Made by a program: the position numbers and the translations under genes
NCBI RefSeq assembly: GCF_038957035.1
Contig: NZ_CP152412.1
Span: forward strand, 4,088,501 to 4,152,500
Direction: 5' to 3'
Source of the DNA: Bradyrhizobium sp. B097
GTDB taxonomy: Bacteria > Pseudomonadota > Alphaproteobacteria > Rhizobiales > Xanthobacteraceae
Length of the DNA: 64,000 nucleotides
Shown: piece after piece, positions 16,467 to 26,126 of the stretch
How the letters are laid out: every line of letters begins with the position of its first letter
Position numbering within the stretch: position 1 is the stretch's first letter
The notes under the pieces: generated by a model
Databases searched by the model: none
What the model was told of the DNA's origin: nothing
Seen by the model: only the letters and a program-made list of their open reading frames with translations

Positions 16467-18362
16467 TTATTTCGCCAGCCGCAGCTTGCTGAGCGCGGTT
16501 CCGATCGTGTTGAACGTCGTCAGGATCTGGGTCGAGCTGGTCAGCATGAAGAACTTGTCGGGGCTGCTGGCGCAGTTCTTCAGGACGGTCGAGGTCGGAT
16601 CGGCGGGCGAGCTGGTGTTCACCTGGATCGCGTAGATCGTGTACATCGGCGCACCATTGGAATCCTTCGCGGCCTGCAGATTCTGGCACTGCAGGGTCTG
16701 CCGTGCATCGATCGGATTGCCGGATGCCTGGCTGCTGCCGTCGCCGTAGTCGGGCCAGCGATCCTCGGTGTTCAGACCGTCGGAAAGAATGATGATGACG
16801 CGGTTGTAGGTGGTGTTGGAGTCCTCCGCCGGCGCGTTCAGCGGACCGCCCACCAGAAGGGACTGCCACGCCCAGGCGAGGCCGACCGACTGGTCGGTGC
16901 CGCCGGTCGGCTGCATCGCGTTGACCGCGGTCTTGAGCGCGCTCCAGTTGTAGCTCAGCGGAATGATCGGCTCGAGCGGCGTCGAGACGTTGCTGTTGCA
17001 ATAGGCCGTGCCGTTTTCATAGTACTCGTTGGCCGGGAACATCGTGGTGACGTCGGATGTCGTCGGCAGTACGCCGGTCGCATCGTTCGGCTGGGTGCGG
17101 TCGGTGATGCAGCCCGTCCATGTGCTGATGGGATTGGTGGAGGGCTGCTGCCAGTTGTTCACCACGGTTGGCGTCTTGTTGGTCGAGGTCCATTGGTTGT
17201 TGGTCCATCCGACGACGGCGGTGACCCGCGGCTGGTTCTTGTTGTCCACGGTGTCGTTGGGGCCCGGCTGCGTCCAGTCGTGGGTATACAGATTGCCGGA
17301 GCACGAATAGACGCCGTTCTTGGTGCCGCAGCTGCAGCCGCTTACAGCGTAGCCCGTGGAATCCGTGGGACAGGCGCACGAGCTTGAGCCGGTGCAGAAT
17401 ACGCCCGTGCCGGCTGGCGTGCTGACCCAGCAGCCATTGTAGAGCGTGTGCGAATTGTAATCGACGCTCGGGCAAATGTAGCCCGAATAGGTCCCGCTCG
17501 AGGGGATGTAGGTCGTGTTGGACGAATTGGTCGGGCCCTTCGTGCAGGTGAAGCCGCCGTTGCCGTTGGTCCAGGGGCATCGTGCACCCGGTCCCACCGC
17601 ATGCCAGTTCATCGGCAGGGTGGCCTGGGTGCTGCCGTTGTTCGGCTGCGCGGTCGGAGGATTGAGCCAGTCGGTCCAGTCGATGTAGTTCTGGCCATAG
17701 TTGCTGGCGCCGAGATTGACGACCTTGGCGAACGGGATGACGGAGATGTAGACGTCGCCGTTGTTCTTGCTGAGCGCGCTGAGCTGGTCGATCAGGCCGC
17801 CGGTTCCGGCCACCGCGTTTCGCAGCGCGGTAATCTTGCCGTTCTGGCTCATCGATCCCGTGTTATCGAGGGCGAGGGCGACGCGCATCTTGACGTTGCC
17901 CCAGGTGGTGGTGGTCGAGGTACCGAAATTCATTTTCTGGAAATTGCCGTGGGACAGATCGGCAAACTTCATGAAATAGGTGTTGATGTAGCCGGACCCG
18001 CTCAGGAGAATGGTCGCGGCAGTGTTCGCGGTCGGGGTCGTATAGGCGGCCGAGACGGAAATGCCTTGGCCGTCCTTGTTGGTGAAGAGGCTGTTGAAAT
18101 AGGTCTGTGCCTTGTTCGGGATCTGCGCGGCCGTGATGTTGCCCATGGTCAGATCCTTGGACAGCATCAGCGCGGTGGAATCGAGGGCCGACTGCATCGC
18201 GGTGCGAGCGTTGTTGGCGCGGGTATAGTCGACCGCTGCGCCCACGAAGGCGAGGATCGGCAGCATTGCGAAGGTGAAGATCACCGCGACATTGCCGTCG
18301 GTTGCCCTGGAAAACCGGCGGAGAGCCGCGCGAACGCGATTGGAAATGGCTGAACCAAGCAT
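16467..18362 (-). CDS. TadG-like pilus-associated protein with VWA domain and Cys-rich insert
   Basis: 631 residues. The first 60 residues are the TadE/TadG type (GNVAVIFTFAMLPILAFVGAAVDYT), a single membrane span near the N-terminus as in Flp-pilus assembly proteins. A von Willebrand A domain follows, with the MIDAS motif DNTGSMS starting at Asp166. Between VWA strands (about residues 255-420) sits an Asn/Thr/Gly/Cys-rich insert with about a dozen cysteines, including CACP and CSCG clusters. The domain resumes with GGTDQSVGLAWAWQSL and VIIILSDGLNTEDRW. It is probably an exposed envelope adhesin or sensor. No other tad or cpa genes are nearby. Confidence 0.82.
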   Translation of the reverse strand: MLGSAISNRVRAALRRFSRATDGNVAVIFTFAMLPILAFVGAAVDYTRANNARTAMQSALDSTALMLSKDLTMGNITAAQIPNKAQTYFNSLFTNKDGQGISVSAAYTTPTANTAATILLSGSGYINTYFMKFADLSHGNFQKMNFGTSTTTTWGNVKMRVALALDNTGSMSQNGKITALRNAVAGTGGLIDQLSALSKNNGDVYISVIPFAKVVNLGASNYGQNYIDWTDWLNPPTAQPNNGSTQATLPMNWHAVGPGARCPWTNGNGGFTCTKGPTNSSNTTYIPSSGTYSGYICPSVDYNSHTLYNGCWVSTPAGTGVFCTGSSSCACPTDSTGYAVSGCSCGTKNGVYSCSGNLYTHDWTQPGPNDTVDNKNQPRVTAVVGWTNNQWTSTNKTPTVVNNWQQPSTNPISTWTGCITDRTQPNDATGVLPTTSDVTTMFPANEYYENGTAYCNSNVSTPLEPIIPLSYNWSALKTAVNAMQPTGGTDQSVGLAWAWQSLLVGGPLNAPAEDSNTTYNRVIIILSDGLNTEDRWPDYGDGSSQASGNPIDARQTLQCQNLQAAKDSNGAPMYTIYAIQVNTSSPADPTSTVLKNCASSPDKFFMLTSSTQILTTFNTIGTALSKLRLAK

Positions 18363-18861
18363 GGCACTCTCGTCAAAATGAATTGCGCGGCCATCTCCAC
18401 GTGCGCGGCTAAACAGATGGTGAATCGGGCCGGGGAAACCCTGCGGGTGGCCCGGCGGAAGCTCAAAAAGCGGGGCAAAAGCGCGGGCTATCCTGAATGC
18501 CGTCTAAACTGGAGGCCCCAGTCCTTTGTCAAATCAGCCAGAAATGATTAACCTTCCGAGGGTTGCCGCGCCGGGAATCGGACCGGTGGGCTGCGGCGGG
18601 TCAGCGCTTGCGGCAGGGCGTCGTGAGGCCCATATTCGGGAGGTCGATCCGGCCGCCGGATCGGACCGGGAGCGGCAATCTGGAAAGCATTGCTGGGGGT
18701 TCCGCGATCAGTCTTGCGGCAATCGCGACCACCTTCCAATCGCCAACCGGTTTCCCCTGGGGAATTCGAACGCCTGAGCCATGCTGCGATACACGTTGAC
18801 AGTCCCGATCTCCGAGCCGGTTTCGGCCATGCCTGCGGTGTCCGCCGCGCCGGTGCCGAAA
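18363..18861. other. Gap between the TadG-like gene and clpS
   Basis: About 500 bases with no gene that I can support. There is no good hairpin or tRNA. TGATTAACC at 18545 could be part of a promoter for clpS. Two in-frame ATG codons for clpS lie at 18781 and 18829, so the coding region may begin somewhat earlier than I placed it. Confidence 0.4.
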
Positions 18862-19194
18862 ATGAGCAATGACGACAACCGCAATGGCGCGGGCAGCGGC
18901 CCGTCGACCTCGGTCATCACCAAGGTCAAGCCGAAGACCAAGCGCCCGAACCTGTATCGCGTCCTGATCCTGAACGACGACTACACGCCGATGGAGTTCG
19001 TGGTTCACGTGCTGGAACGCTTCTTCAACAAGGACGCCGAGGCGGCGACCAAGATCATGCTGCACGTTCACCATCACGGGATCGGTGAGTGCGGCGTGTT
19101 TACCTATGAGATCGCCGAGACCAAGGTGACGCAAGTCATGGACTTTGCGCGCAAGCATCAGCATCCACTGCAATGTGTGATGGAAAAGAAATAG
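18862..19194 (+). CDS. clpS: ATP-dependent Clp protease adaptor ClpS
   Basis: A 110-residue adaptor that binds N-degron substrates and hands them to ClpA. The family core is [25 protein letters not shown], with LNDDYTP holding the N-terminal residue pocket. It continues [22 protein letters not shown] and ends [19 protein letters not shown]. In-frame ATGs 33 and 81 bases upstream would add a non-conserved tail; MSNDDNRNG matches other bradyrhizobial ClpS starts. clpA follows 260 bases downstream, as is usual for this pair, though the gap suggests that clpA has its own promoter too. Confidence 0.95.
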   Translation: MSNDDNRNGAGSGPSTSVITKVKPKTKRPNLYRVLILNDDYTPMEFVVHVLERFFNKDAEAATKIMLHVHHHGIGECGVFTYEIAETKVTQVMDFARKHQHPLQCVMEKK

Positions 19195-19378
19195 TTCGCG
19201 GGAACGATTGACCTGCCGCGGAAGCGGAACGGGTCTTGCATCGCGCATTTTGACGGCTGCGAGCGGCGTTCCCGTATGATCACGGGGCGCCACCGGATCA
19301 CGTCCCGGCGCCTGAATTTTAGAAGAAAACCATCATCGCGGGACCGGTCTTTCGCCACGATCCGTCGTAACTATATCA

Positions 19379-19434
19379 ATGGCGATCACGAAGGTTGTTA
19401 TTGCCTGACCCGGTAATGGCGATCATGATGGCCG
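19379..19434. repeat. Short direct repeat before clpA
   Basis: AATGGCGATCACGA (19379-19392) recurs as AATGGCGATCATGA (about 19416-19429), roughly 38 bases apart, in the clpS-clpA gap. It could be a regulator site upstream of clpA. Confidence 0.3.
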
Positions 19435-19453
19435 GGGGCCATAGAGGACGCGA

Positions 19454-21859
19454 ATGCCTACTTTTTCCCAAAGCCTAGAACAATCCTTGCATCGTGCATT
19501 GGCGATCGCGAACGAGCGTCACCATCAATACGCGACGCTCGAACACCTTCTGCTGTCGCTGATCGATGACTCGGATGCGGCGGCGGTGATGCGGGCCTGC
19601 AGTGTCGATCTCGACAAGCTGAGGACCAGCCTCGTCAATTATCTCGAGACCGAATTCGAAAACCTGGTGACGGATGGCGCCGACGACGCGAAGCCGACCG
19701 CTGGGTTCCAGCGCGTGATCCAGCGCGCGGTGATTCACGTCCAGTCGTCCGGTCGCGAGGAAGTGACCGGCGCCAACGTCCTGATCGCGATCTTCGCCGA
19801 GCGCGAGAGCCACGCTGCGTATTTCCTGCAGGAGCAGGACATGACGCGCTACGACGCCGTCAACTACATCAGCCACGGCATCGCCAAGCGGCCCGGCGTG
19901 TCCGAGGCACGGCCGGTGCGCGGCGTCGACGAGGAAACCGAGACCAAGGGCAACGAGGACGCCAAGAAGAAGGGCGAGGCGCTCGACACCTATTGCGTCA
20001 ACCTCAACAAGAAGGCGCGCGACGGCAAGATCGATCCGGTGATCGGCCGCAATGCCGAGATCAACCGTGCGATCCAGGTGCTGTGCCGCCGCCAGAAAAA
20101 CAACCCGCTGTTCGTCGGCGAAGCCGGTGTCGGCAAGACCGCGATCGCCGAAGGCCTCGCCAAGCGCATCGTCGACAGCGATGTGCCGGAAGTGCTGGCG
20201 GCCGCGACCGTGTTCTCGCTCGACATGGGCACGCTGCTCGCGGGCACCCGCTACCGCGGCGATTTCGAGGAGCGGCTCAAGCAGGTCCTGAAGGAGCTGG
20301 AGGCGCATCCGAACGCCATCCTGTTCATCGACGAGATCCACACCGTGATCGGCGCCGGCGCCACTTCCGGCGGCGCGATGGATGCGTCCAATCTGCTGAA
20401 GCCGGCGCTGGCTTCGGGCACGATCCGCTGCATGGGTTCGACCACCTACAAGGAATATCGTCAGCACTTCGAGAAGGACCGCGCGCTGGTGCGGCGCTTC
20501 CAGAAGATCGACGTCAACGAGCCGACGGTGGAAGACGCGATCGCGATCCTCAAGGGCCTCAAGCCCTATTTCGAGGATTACCATCGGCTGAAATACACCA
20601 ATGAGGCGATCGAGGCGGCGGTGCAGCTGTCGTCGCGCTACATCCACGACCGCAAGCTGCCCGACAAGGCGATCGATGTGATCGACGAGTCCGGCGCGGC
20701 GCAGATGCTGGTCGCCGAGAGCAAGCGCAAGAAGACGATCGGCATCAAGGAGATCGAGACCACGATCGCGACCATGGCGCGGATCCCGCCGAAGAGCGTG
20801 TCGAAGGACGATGCCGAGGTGCTGAAGCATCTCGAGCAGACCCTGAAGCGCACGGTGTTCGGCCAGGACAAGGCGATCGAGTCGCTGGCGGCGTCGATCA
20901 AGCTGGCGCGGGCCGGCTTGCGCGAGCCGGAGAAGCCGATCGGCAGCTATTTGTTCTCGGGTCCGACCGGTGTCGGCAAGACCGAGGTGGCCAAGCAACT
21001 CGCGGCGTCGCTCGGTGTCGAGCTGCTGCGCTTCGACATGTCCGAATACATGGAGCGGCACACCGTGTCGCGCCTGATCGGCGCGCCTCCCGGCTATGTC
21101 GGTTTCGACCAGGGCGGCCTGCTCACCGATGGCGTGGACCAGCATCCGCATTGCGTGGTGCTGCTCGACGAAATCGAGAAGGCGCATCCGGATCTCTACA
21201 ACGTGCTGCTGCAGATCATGGACCATGGCCGGCTCACCGACCATAACGGCAAGCAGGTCAACTTCCGCAACGTGATCCTGATCATGACCACGAATGCGGG
21301 CGCGGCTGACCTGGCGCGGCAGGCCTTCGGCTTCACCCGCTCGAAGCGGGAAGGCGACGATCATGAGGCGATCAACCGGCAGTTCGCGCCGGAGTTCCGC
21401 AACCGGCTGGATGCGATCGTCTCGTTCGCGCACCTCAATGCCGAGGTGATCGGCATGGTGGTCGAGAAGTTCGTGCTTCAGCTCGAGGCGCAACTCGCCG
21501 ACCGCGACGTCACGATCGAGCTGTCCGAGCCCGCCAAGGCCTGGCTGATCGAGCACGGCTATGACGAGCAGATGGGCGCGCGTCCGATGGCGCGGATCAT
21601 CCAGGAGCACATCAAGAAGCCGCTCGCGGATGAAGTTCTGTTCGGCCACCTCAAGGGCGGCGGACACGTTCGCGTCGTCCTCGTCAAGGACGAGGCGACC
21701 GACAAGGACAAGATCGGCTTCGAATATGTCGAGGGCCCGGTCACCCCGAAGCCCGAGAACCTGCCGCCGCGCAAGCGCAAGCCGCCGAAGGGCGGTCCGG
21801 GTGGCGGCGGAGGCGGCACCAAGGGGCCGGCCTCAAAGGGGCCGATGGTCAAGGCCTGA
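19454..21859 (+). CDS. clpA: ATP-dependent Clp protease ATP-binding subunit ClpA
   Basis: An 801-residue Hsp100 unfoldase that threads substrates into ClpP. The N-domain (residues 1-140) docks ClpS. D1 has Walker A GEAGVGKT and Walker B LFIDEIHT, and D2 has GPTGVGKT and [13 protein letters not shown]. The D2 sensor region is [24 protein letters not shown]. The ClpP-binding loop is not read directly. The last 40 residues are Lys/Pro/Gly-rich, a low-complexity tail usual in rhizobia. The ClpB-type middle coiled coil is absent, so this is ClpA and not ClpB. Confidence 0.97.
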   Translation: MPTFSQSLEQSLHRALAIANERHHQYATLEHLLLSLIDDSDAAAVMRACSVDLDKLRTSLVNYLETEFENLVTDGADDAKPTAGFQRVIQRAVIHVQSSGREEVTGANVLIAIFAERESHAAYFLQEQDMTRYDAVNYISHGIAKRPGVSEARPVRGVDEETETKGNEDAKKKGEALDTYCVNLNKKARDGKIDPVIGRNAEINRAIQVLCRRQKNNPLFVGEAGVGKTAIAEGLAKRIVDSDVPEVLAAATVFSLDMGTLLAGTRYRGDFEERLKQVLKELEAHPNAILFIDEIHTVIGAGATSGGAMDASNLLKPALASGTIRCMGSTTYKEYRQHFEKDRALVRRFQKIDVNEPTVEDAIAILKGLKPYFEDYHRLKYTNEAIEAAVQLSSRYIHDRKLPDKAIDVIDESGAAQMLVAESKRKKTIGIKEIETTIATMARIPPKSVSKDDAEVLKHLEQTLKRTVFGQDKAIESLAASIKLARAGLREPEKPIGSYLFSGPTGVGKTEVAKQLAASLGVELLRFDMSEYMERHTVSRLIGAPPGYVGFDQGGLLTDGVDQHPHCVVLLDEIEKAHPDLYNVLLQIMDHGRLTDHNGKQVNFRNVILIMTTNAGAADLARQAFGFTRSKREGDDHEAINRQFAPEFRNRLDAIVSFAHLNAEVIGMVVEKFVLQLEAQLADRDVTIELSEPAKAWLIEHGYDEQMGARPMARIIQEHIKKPLADEVLFGHLKGGGHVRVVLVKDEATDKDKIGFEYVEGPVTPKPENLPPRKRKPPKGGPGGGGGGTKGPASKGPMVKA

Positions 21860-21873
21860 CGGGCTGCATAATC

Positions 21874-21903
21874 AAAAAGGCCGGCTCCTGAGCCGGCCTT
21901 TTT
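21874..21903 (+). terminator. Rho-independent terminator after clpA
   Basis: A 14-base perfect stem (AAAAAGGCCGGCTC with its complement) and a 2-base centre, ending in TTTTT. It lies 15 bases past the clpA stop. Confidence 0.92.
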
Positions 21904-21953
21904 CGTGTGGCAGCCGGTGTTTTCCGCCGGTCGCGCATGCCGCCGGACCGGCG

Positions 21954-22778
21954 TTACACGAGGCCGGCCAGGAAATCCCGCGTTTGCGAAGTCATCGGAT
22001 AGGACAGTTCGATCCGCAGTTCCTGCAAGCCGACATCCTGGGGCGTGCCGAACGTCGTGATCGTATTGAACAGGTGCAGCACGGTTCCATCTATTTTTAG
22101 CTGCAGCGGGACAATCGGGAGTTCGGCCCGCTCCTGATCGTCAGCCGCCAGGTCGCAGCCTGCGGACGGTCCGAACTCACTGAGTAGTGATGCGGAGGGT
22201 GACCGGGGATCGCCGCGCGCCTCGTTGCGAAGCCGCGCGAGCAGGCGTGGCGCCACCGCCTGCCAGTTCAGGATTCTCGGGCGCATTTGCGAAGGCTCGA
22301 ACATCATGCGCATCAAATTGAGCGGGCCGTCCGCCTGCAGCGCGCGCAGCGTGGCTTCGTCGAAGCAGGCGGCGACGAGCCGCGCCGCGCCGTTATTGTG
22401 CATGACGACGCGCCACTGGCGGTCGACCACGAACGACGGATAGGGCTCGTGGTGCGTGATGATGCGCATGAGCGCCTCGCGCACGCTTGCCATCTCGGCA
22501 AGATCGAGCGACCGCTCCGGATAGAGCGCGGCATAACCGGCTGACGCCAGCAACTCGTTGCGTGCGCGCAAGGGAATATCCAGCGCATCGCAGAGCCGGA
22601 TCAGCATCTCGCGGCTCGGAAGCGTGCGGCCGGACTCCAGGAAGCTGAGGTGGCGCTGCGAAATGTTGGCGGTGATCGCGAGGCTGAGCTGGCTCTCTCG
22701 CCGCCGCTTCCTCCATTCGCTCAACCGCGCGCCGACGTGATCTGCCTGCAGCGGTTGTCGTCGCTGGCGTTCAGTCAT
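21954..22778 (-). CDS. XRE-family regulator with MmyB-like ligand-binding domain
   Basis: 274 residues. The N-terminal helix-turn-helix is LSEWRKRRRESQLSLAITANISQRHLSFLESGRTLPS. The C-terminal two thirds are MmyB-like (EPYPSFVVDRQWRVVMHNNGAARL, then LNLMRMMFEPSQMRPRILNW, ending VLHLFNTITTFGTPQDVGLQELRIELSYP). Known members of this class bind fatty-acid-like ligands and often control a divergent dehydrogenase gene. An upstream start would add 12 residues; MTERQRRQ is preferred. It is divergent from the NmrA-like gene, with a strong inverted repeat between them. Confidence 0.9.
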   Translation of the reverse strand: MTERQRRQPLQADHVGARLSEWRKRRRESQLSLAITANISQRHLSFLESGRTLPSREMLIRLCDALDIPLRARNELLASAGYAALYPERSLDLAEMASVREALMRIITHHEPYPSFVVDRQWRVVMHNNGAARLVAACFDEATLRALQADGPLNLMRMMFEPSQMRPRILNWQAVAPRLLARLRNEARGDPRSPSASLLSEFGPSAGCDLAADDQERAELPIVPLQLKIDGTVLHLFNTITTFGTPQDVGLQELRIELSYPMTSQTRDFLAGLV

Positions 22779-22811
22779 GTGCGCGATCCTGTCCGGCCCG
22801 GCGGGTGCGTC

Positions 22812-22832
22812 CAATTACCCGGCGGGTAATTG
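22812..22832. promoter_or_regulatory. Operator candidate between the XRE and NmrA-like genes
   Basis: CAATTACCC-GGC-GGGTAATTG is a perfect 9-base inverted repeat with a 3-base centre, in the 126-base gap between the divergent genes. A further GAATTAC half-like site follows at 22836. It is the likely binding site for the adjacent XRE regulator, controlling both genes. Confidence 0.6.
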
Positions 22833-22904
22833 CGCGAATTACGCGACCGGCAGTAGTGAACGAGAAAAGCACCCGTGCAACCCCCGACATTCCGGAGCGA
22901 TGCA

Positions 22905-23954
22905 ATGTTGAAGCCGAAGATTCTGGTCACCGGAGCGACCGGCAAGACCGGCATGCCGACTGCACTCGGGCTCGCGGAGAAAGGCTTTCCGGTGCGCGCC
23001 CTCGTTCGGCGGCACGACAGGCGCGCGGCGCTGTTGCAGAGCAAGGGTGTCGAAATCGTCGTCGGCTCGCTGGAGAGCCTGCGCGATCTCGAGCTGGCCA
23101 TGAAGGGCGTGAAGCGCGCCTATTTCTGTCCACCGCTCGAACCCGGCACGCTGCGGCGTGCGGTGCTGTTCGCGGCGGCTGCGCGTGAGGCCCGGCTTGA
23201 GGCCGTGGTGCAGCTCAGCCAATGGGTGGCCGACGCAAGCCATCCCGCGGTGCATGCACGTGAGAAATGGCTGACCAATCACATGCTGTCGTGGATGCCG
23301 GATATCGGCATCGTCACGGTGCAACCCGGCTGGTTCGCGGACAATTACTTCGCCGTTATCGGGCAGGCCGCCCAGTTCGGGCTGTTCGGCCTGCCGCTGG
23401 GGCGCGGCTGCAATGCGCCGCCATCCAATGAGGACATTGCGCGGGTCATTGCGGCTTGCCTGGCCGAGCCGGCGCCGCATATCGGCAAGGCTTACCGGCC
23501 GACCGGCCCCCGGCTGCTGGCGCCCGGCGAAATCGCCGAACTGATGGGCGTGGCACTTGGCCGTGCCGTAAGCTACCAGGACGTGCCGCTGCCGATGTTT
23601 CTGAAGGCCGCCGCTTCGCTCGGGCTATCCGAGTTCGTGATCTCCCAACTGTACTGGTTTCTGCAGGACTATCAGGCCAATGCGTTCGGCGTCGGTGCGC
23701 CGACCGACGCGGTCGAGAATGTCGCCGGGGTGATGCCGGAGGATTTTCTCACCATCGCGAGGCGCTACGTCAGGACGTCGCCATCGGCGGAGCGCGGGAT
23801 AGCGGGAGCGTTGCGGGAGACCGGCGGCTTGCTGGCTGCCTTGCTCGCGCGCAAACCCGACATCGGGCGGATCGAAGCGCGCCTCGGCGCCCCGCAGATC
23901 GAGGGCTTCGTGCTCGCACGCCAGTCTGAGGCTTGGCTAGCGACCCATGCCTGA
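22905..23954 (+). CDS. NmrA-like NAD(P)-binding protein
   Basis: 349 residues of the atypical short-chain dehydrogenase class. The N-terminal Rossmann motif is VTGATGKTGMPTALGLAEKG, followed by RALVRR (NADP phosphate contact) and GSLESLRDLELAMKGVKRAYFCPPLE. There is no YxxxK catalytic pair, so it may be a redox sensor or an oxidoreductase of quinone-like substrates. GGAG lies 9 bases before the ATG at 22905. The divergent XRE/MmyB regulator probably controls it. Confidence 0.87.
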   Translation: MLKPKILVTGATGKTGMPTALGLAEKGFPVRALVRRHDRRAALLQSKGVEIVVGSLESLRDLELAMKGVKRAYFCPPLEPGTLRRAVLFAAAAREARLEAVVQLSQWVADASHPAVHAREKWLTNHMLSWMPDIGIVTVQPGWFADNYFAVIGQAAQFGLFGLPLGRGCNAPPSNEDIARVIAACLAEPAPHIGKAYRPTGPRLLAPGEIAELMGVALGRAVSYQDVPLPMFLKAAASLGLSEFVISQLYWFLQDYQANAFGVGAPTDAVENVAGVMPEDFLTIARRYVRTSPSAERGIAGALRETGGLLAALLARKPDIGRIEARLGAPQIEGFVLARQSEAWLATHA

Positions 23955-24030
23955 CGGCGACACGCGTTCAGCCTTCGCTGAGCAAGGTCCCTCCTTGATC
24001 TCGCACTTCGGGCGAGCGCGATGATATCGA

Positions 24031-24060
24031 AAAGACTGGCTGAGCAGCCGGCTCTTTTTT
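24031..24060 (+). terminator. Possible terminator after the NmrA-like gene
   Basis: GGCTG-AG-CAGCC stem with imperfect extension and a TTTTTT run. It lies about 77 bases past the stop, just before the convergent MFS gene ends. The stem is short, so confidence is low. Confidence 0.4.
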
Positions 24061-24068
24061 GTTTGCGC

Positions 24069-25490
24069 TCACTCGCCCTTCAGGCGCTGACCCTCATGGA
24101 CCCGCACCTGCTCGGCGCCGCGGCTGCCGGCTGAGGACAGCCGCAGCGTGCTCAGCACCGCGCCTACCACGGCAAAGCCGACGCCGACCATCAGCGAGAT
24201 TCTGGTGCCGTCGGCCGGATAGCGCGCCAGCAGCATCGCCACCAGCGCGGCACCGATGGTCTGTCCAAGCAGGCGCGCGGTCCCGAGCATGCCGCTGGCG
24301 CCGCCCGAGCGCTCGCGCGGCGCGGCGGCGATCATCGTGCGGTTGTTCGGGGTCTGGAACAGGCCGAAGCCGGCGCCGGCTAGCGCCATCCGCCAGATCA
24401 CGTCGATCGGTGTCGCAGTGACCGGCATGAACGCCAGCGTTCCCAGACCCAGCGCGAATAGCAGCAGGCCGATGCCGCCGAGCAGGCCGGCGGGGTAGCG
24501 CTCGACCAGCCAGCCGGCGATCGGCGCGGCGAATGCGACCGCGATCGGCCACGGCGTGATCAATAGGCCGATCTGCACCGCCGAATATCCGAAGTGGTTC
24601 TCGAGATAGAACGGCATCGCGACGAAGGCCAGCATCTGGCCGCAGAACGAGGCGATCGACGTGCCGATCGAGAGCGCGAAGATCGGAATCCGCAAGAGGT
24701 CGACCGGCAGCAGCGGCGAGGGCAGATTTTGTTGCCGCCGGTACAGCAGATGAGAAGCGACCGCGGCAATCGCAAATTCCAATGCGCAGAGATACAGCGC
24801 CTCGCCATGGCCGGCGCTGTCGATCGCGCTGATGCCGAACCCGAACGCGATCGCGCTCATCGCGGCGCTCTGCCAGTCGAAGGCGTGAACCGCGGGCCTG
24901 GTATGCGGCAGGAAGCGCCAGCCCAGCGCCAGCGTGACGATGCCGAGTGGGACATTGATGGCGAACAGATACGGCCAGGTCCCGACCGCCAGGATGAACG
25001 AGGCGATGGTCGGGCCGACCGCGGCCGAGATCGCGACCACCAGCGCGTTGACGCCGATGCCGCGGCCGAGCTGCGAATGAGGATAGATGAAGCGGACCAG
25101 CGCAGTATTGACGCTGAGGATTCCGGCCGCGCCGAACCCCTGCAGGATGCGGGCGACCGTCAGCAGCGGCAACGTATGCGATAGCGCGCAGAACAGCGAC
25201 GCCAGCGTGAACAGCAGCAGCCCCGCCAGATAGACCCGGCGATAGCCGATGATCTCGCCGAGCGAGGCCAGCGGCAGCAGCGAGATCGTGATCGCCAGCT
25301 GATAGCCGTTGACGATCCAGATCGAGAAGGCGGGGCTGGCGTTAAGATCCCGCGCGATGGTCGGCAGCGCAACGTTGGCGATCGAGCCATCGACGACCGC
25401 CATCACCAGGCCCAGCGCGATCGTGAGAATGGCCCAATTGCGCTGCGGTTGCGGCAGCCCGTCGGGATGCTCGATGATCGCGGACGACAT
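24069..25490 (-). CDS. MFS multidrug exporter, DHA2 (EmrB-like) type
   Basis: 473 residues with about 14 hydrophobic spans, as in the DHA2 drug:proton antiporters. Motif A is LGEIIGYRRVYLAGL after span 2. The first span holds LGLVMAVVDGSIANVALPTIARDLNAS, with the D-x-x-I-x-N-V-A-L-P signature of the family. It exports small hydrophobic compounds driven by proton influx. No adjacent membrane-fusion or TetR gene is present on the same strand; substrate and control are unknown. Confidence 0.9.
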   Translation of the reverse strand: MSSAIIEHPDGLPQPQRNWAILTIALGLVMAVVDGSIANVALPTIARDLNASPAFSIWIVNGYQLAITISLLPLASLGEIIGYRRVYLAGLLLFTLASLFCALSHTLPLLTVARILQGFGAAGILSVNTALVRFIYPHSQLGRGIGVNALVVAISAAVGPTIASFILAVGTWPYLFAINVPLGIVTLALGWRFLPHTRPAVHAFDWQSAAMSAIAFGFGISAIDSAGHGEALYLCALEFAIAAVASHLLYRRQQNLPSPLLPVDLLRIPIFALSIGTSIASFCGQMLAFVAMPFYLENHFGYSAVQIGLLITPWPIAVAFAAPIAGWLVERYPAGLLGGIGLLLFALGLGTLAFMPVTATPIDVIWRMALAGAGFGLFQTPNNRTMIAAAPRERSGGASGMLGTARLLGQTIGAALVAMLLARYPADGTRISLMVGVGFAVVGAVLSTLRLSSAGSRGAEQVRVHEGQRLKGE

Positions 25491-25620
25491 GTCGTGAAAT
25501 GGCCTTTGGTTCCAGCATGGGCGGGCTTACCGGATGCTGGATTAACCTGGCCTTTGCAACCCCCGAAATGACAGATACCGGCCGCGATCGAAACGCGGCC
25601 GGGGAGCTGCGGGAGGACGC

Positions 25621-25974
25621 TCAGCCCTGGCCGAGCAGTTCCTTGATCCGCCGCTGCAACTGCCGTTTCTTGATCTCGCTGCGGCGGACCCGCTCGTCGA
25701 GATCGCTGACCGGGGTGTCCGAGGTCATGATCCGGAACGCGAGGCCGACCTTGTTGGCCTGGCGCCAGATCATGCGCGCCAGGAACGAGCGGCCCTTGCG
25801 CGCGACGCTGAGATTCATCTCTTCGGGCAAGTGTGCGGCGTCGCCAAATTCGACGCACGCGCCGCCTTCGCTGATATTGCGGACGATGCAATCCATCGTC
25901 GAGCCGCGCTCATTGATCTCCGCAACCGCACCGTAAAACACCTTGTCACGTGGGCTCTGGCGCCGGTCCTGCAT
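25621..25974 (-). CDS. PilZ-domain protein
   Basis: 117 residues, a single PilZ domain that may bind cyclic-di-GMP. RRQSPRDKVFYGAVAEINERGSTMDCIVRNISEGGACVEF has the RxxxR-like start and the (D/N)xSxxG motif, here NISEGG. The C-terminal 35 residues (ERVRRSEIKKRQLQRRIKELLGQG) are a charged helix. A c-di-GMP receptor is plausible beside the PleD cyclase found elsewhere in the window. The gene is monocistronic. Confidence 0.88.
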   Translation of the reverse strand: MQDRRQSPRDKVFYGAVAEINERGSTMDCIVRNISEGGACVEFGDAAHLPEEMNLSVARKGRSFLARMIWRQANKVGLAFRIMTSDTPVSDLDERVRRSEIKKRQLQRRIKELLGQG

Positions 25975-26126
25975 GGGAAATCCTCCTTAAATTAACGGCA
26001 GGACTGTACCGGTCCGGACCCGCGAAAAGAAGGGTACGAACGGAACCCGTTGGAGTTAGTGTAAATTGTTTGCATCTGTGAAGGTCAGGATTCCCGGCTA
26101 TTTTGCGCCGCAAACGACCCGAGAAA

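Noticed and set aside
18740..18790. tRNA-like TTCGAA motif on the minus strand in the gap before clpS
   Set aside because: The flanking bases do not form a T-arm stem and no acceptor, D-arm or anticodon arm can be drawn. No tRNA is annotated.
19475..21667. Long open frame on the minus strand opposite clpA
   Set aside because: It is an antisense shadow of a high-GC coding gene. The forward frame is clearly ClpA with all motifs.
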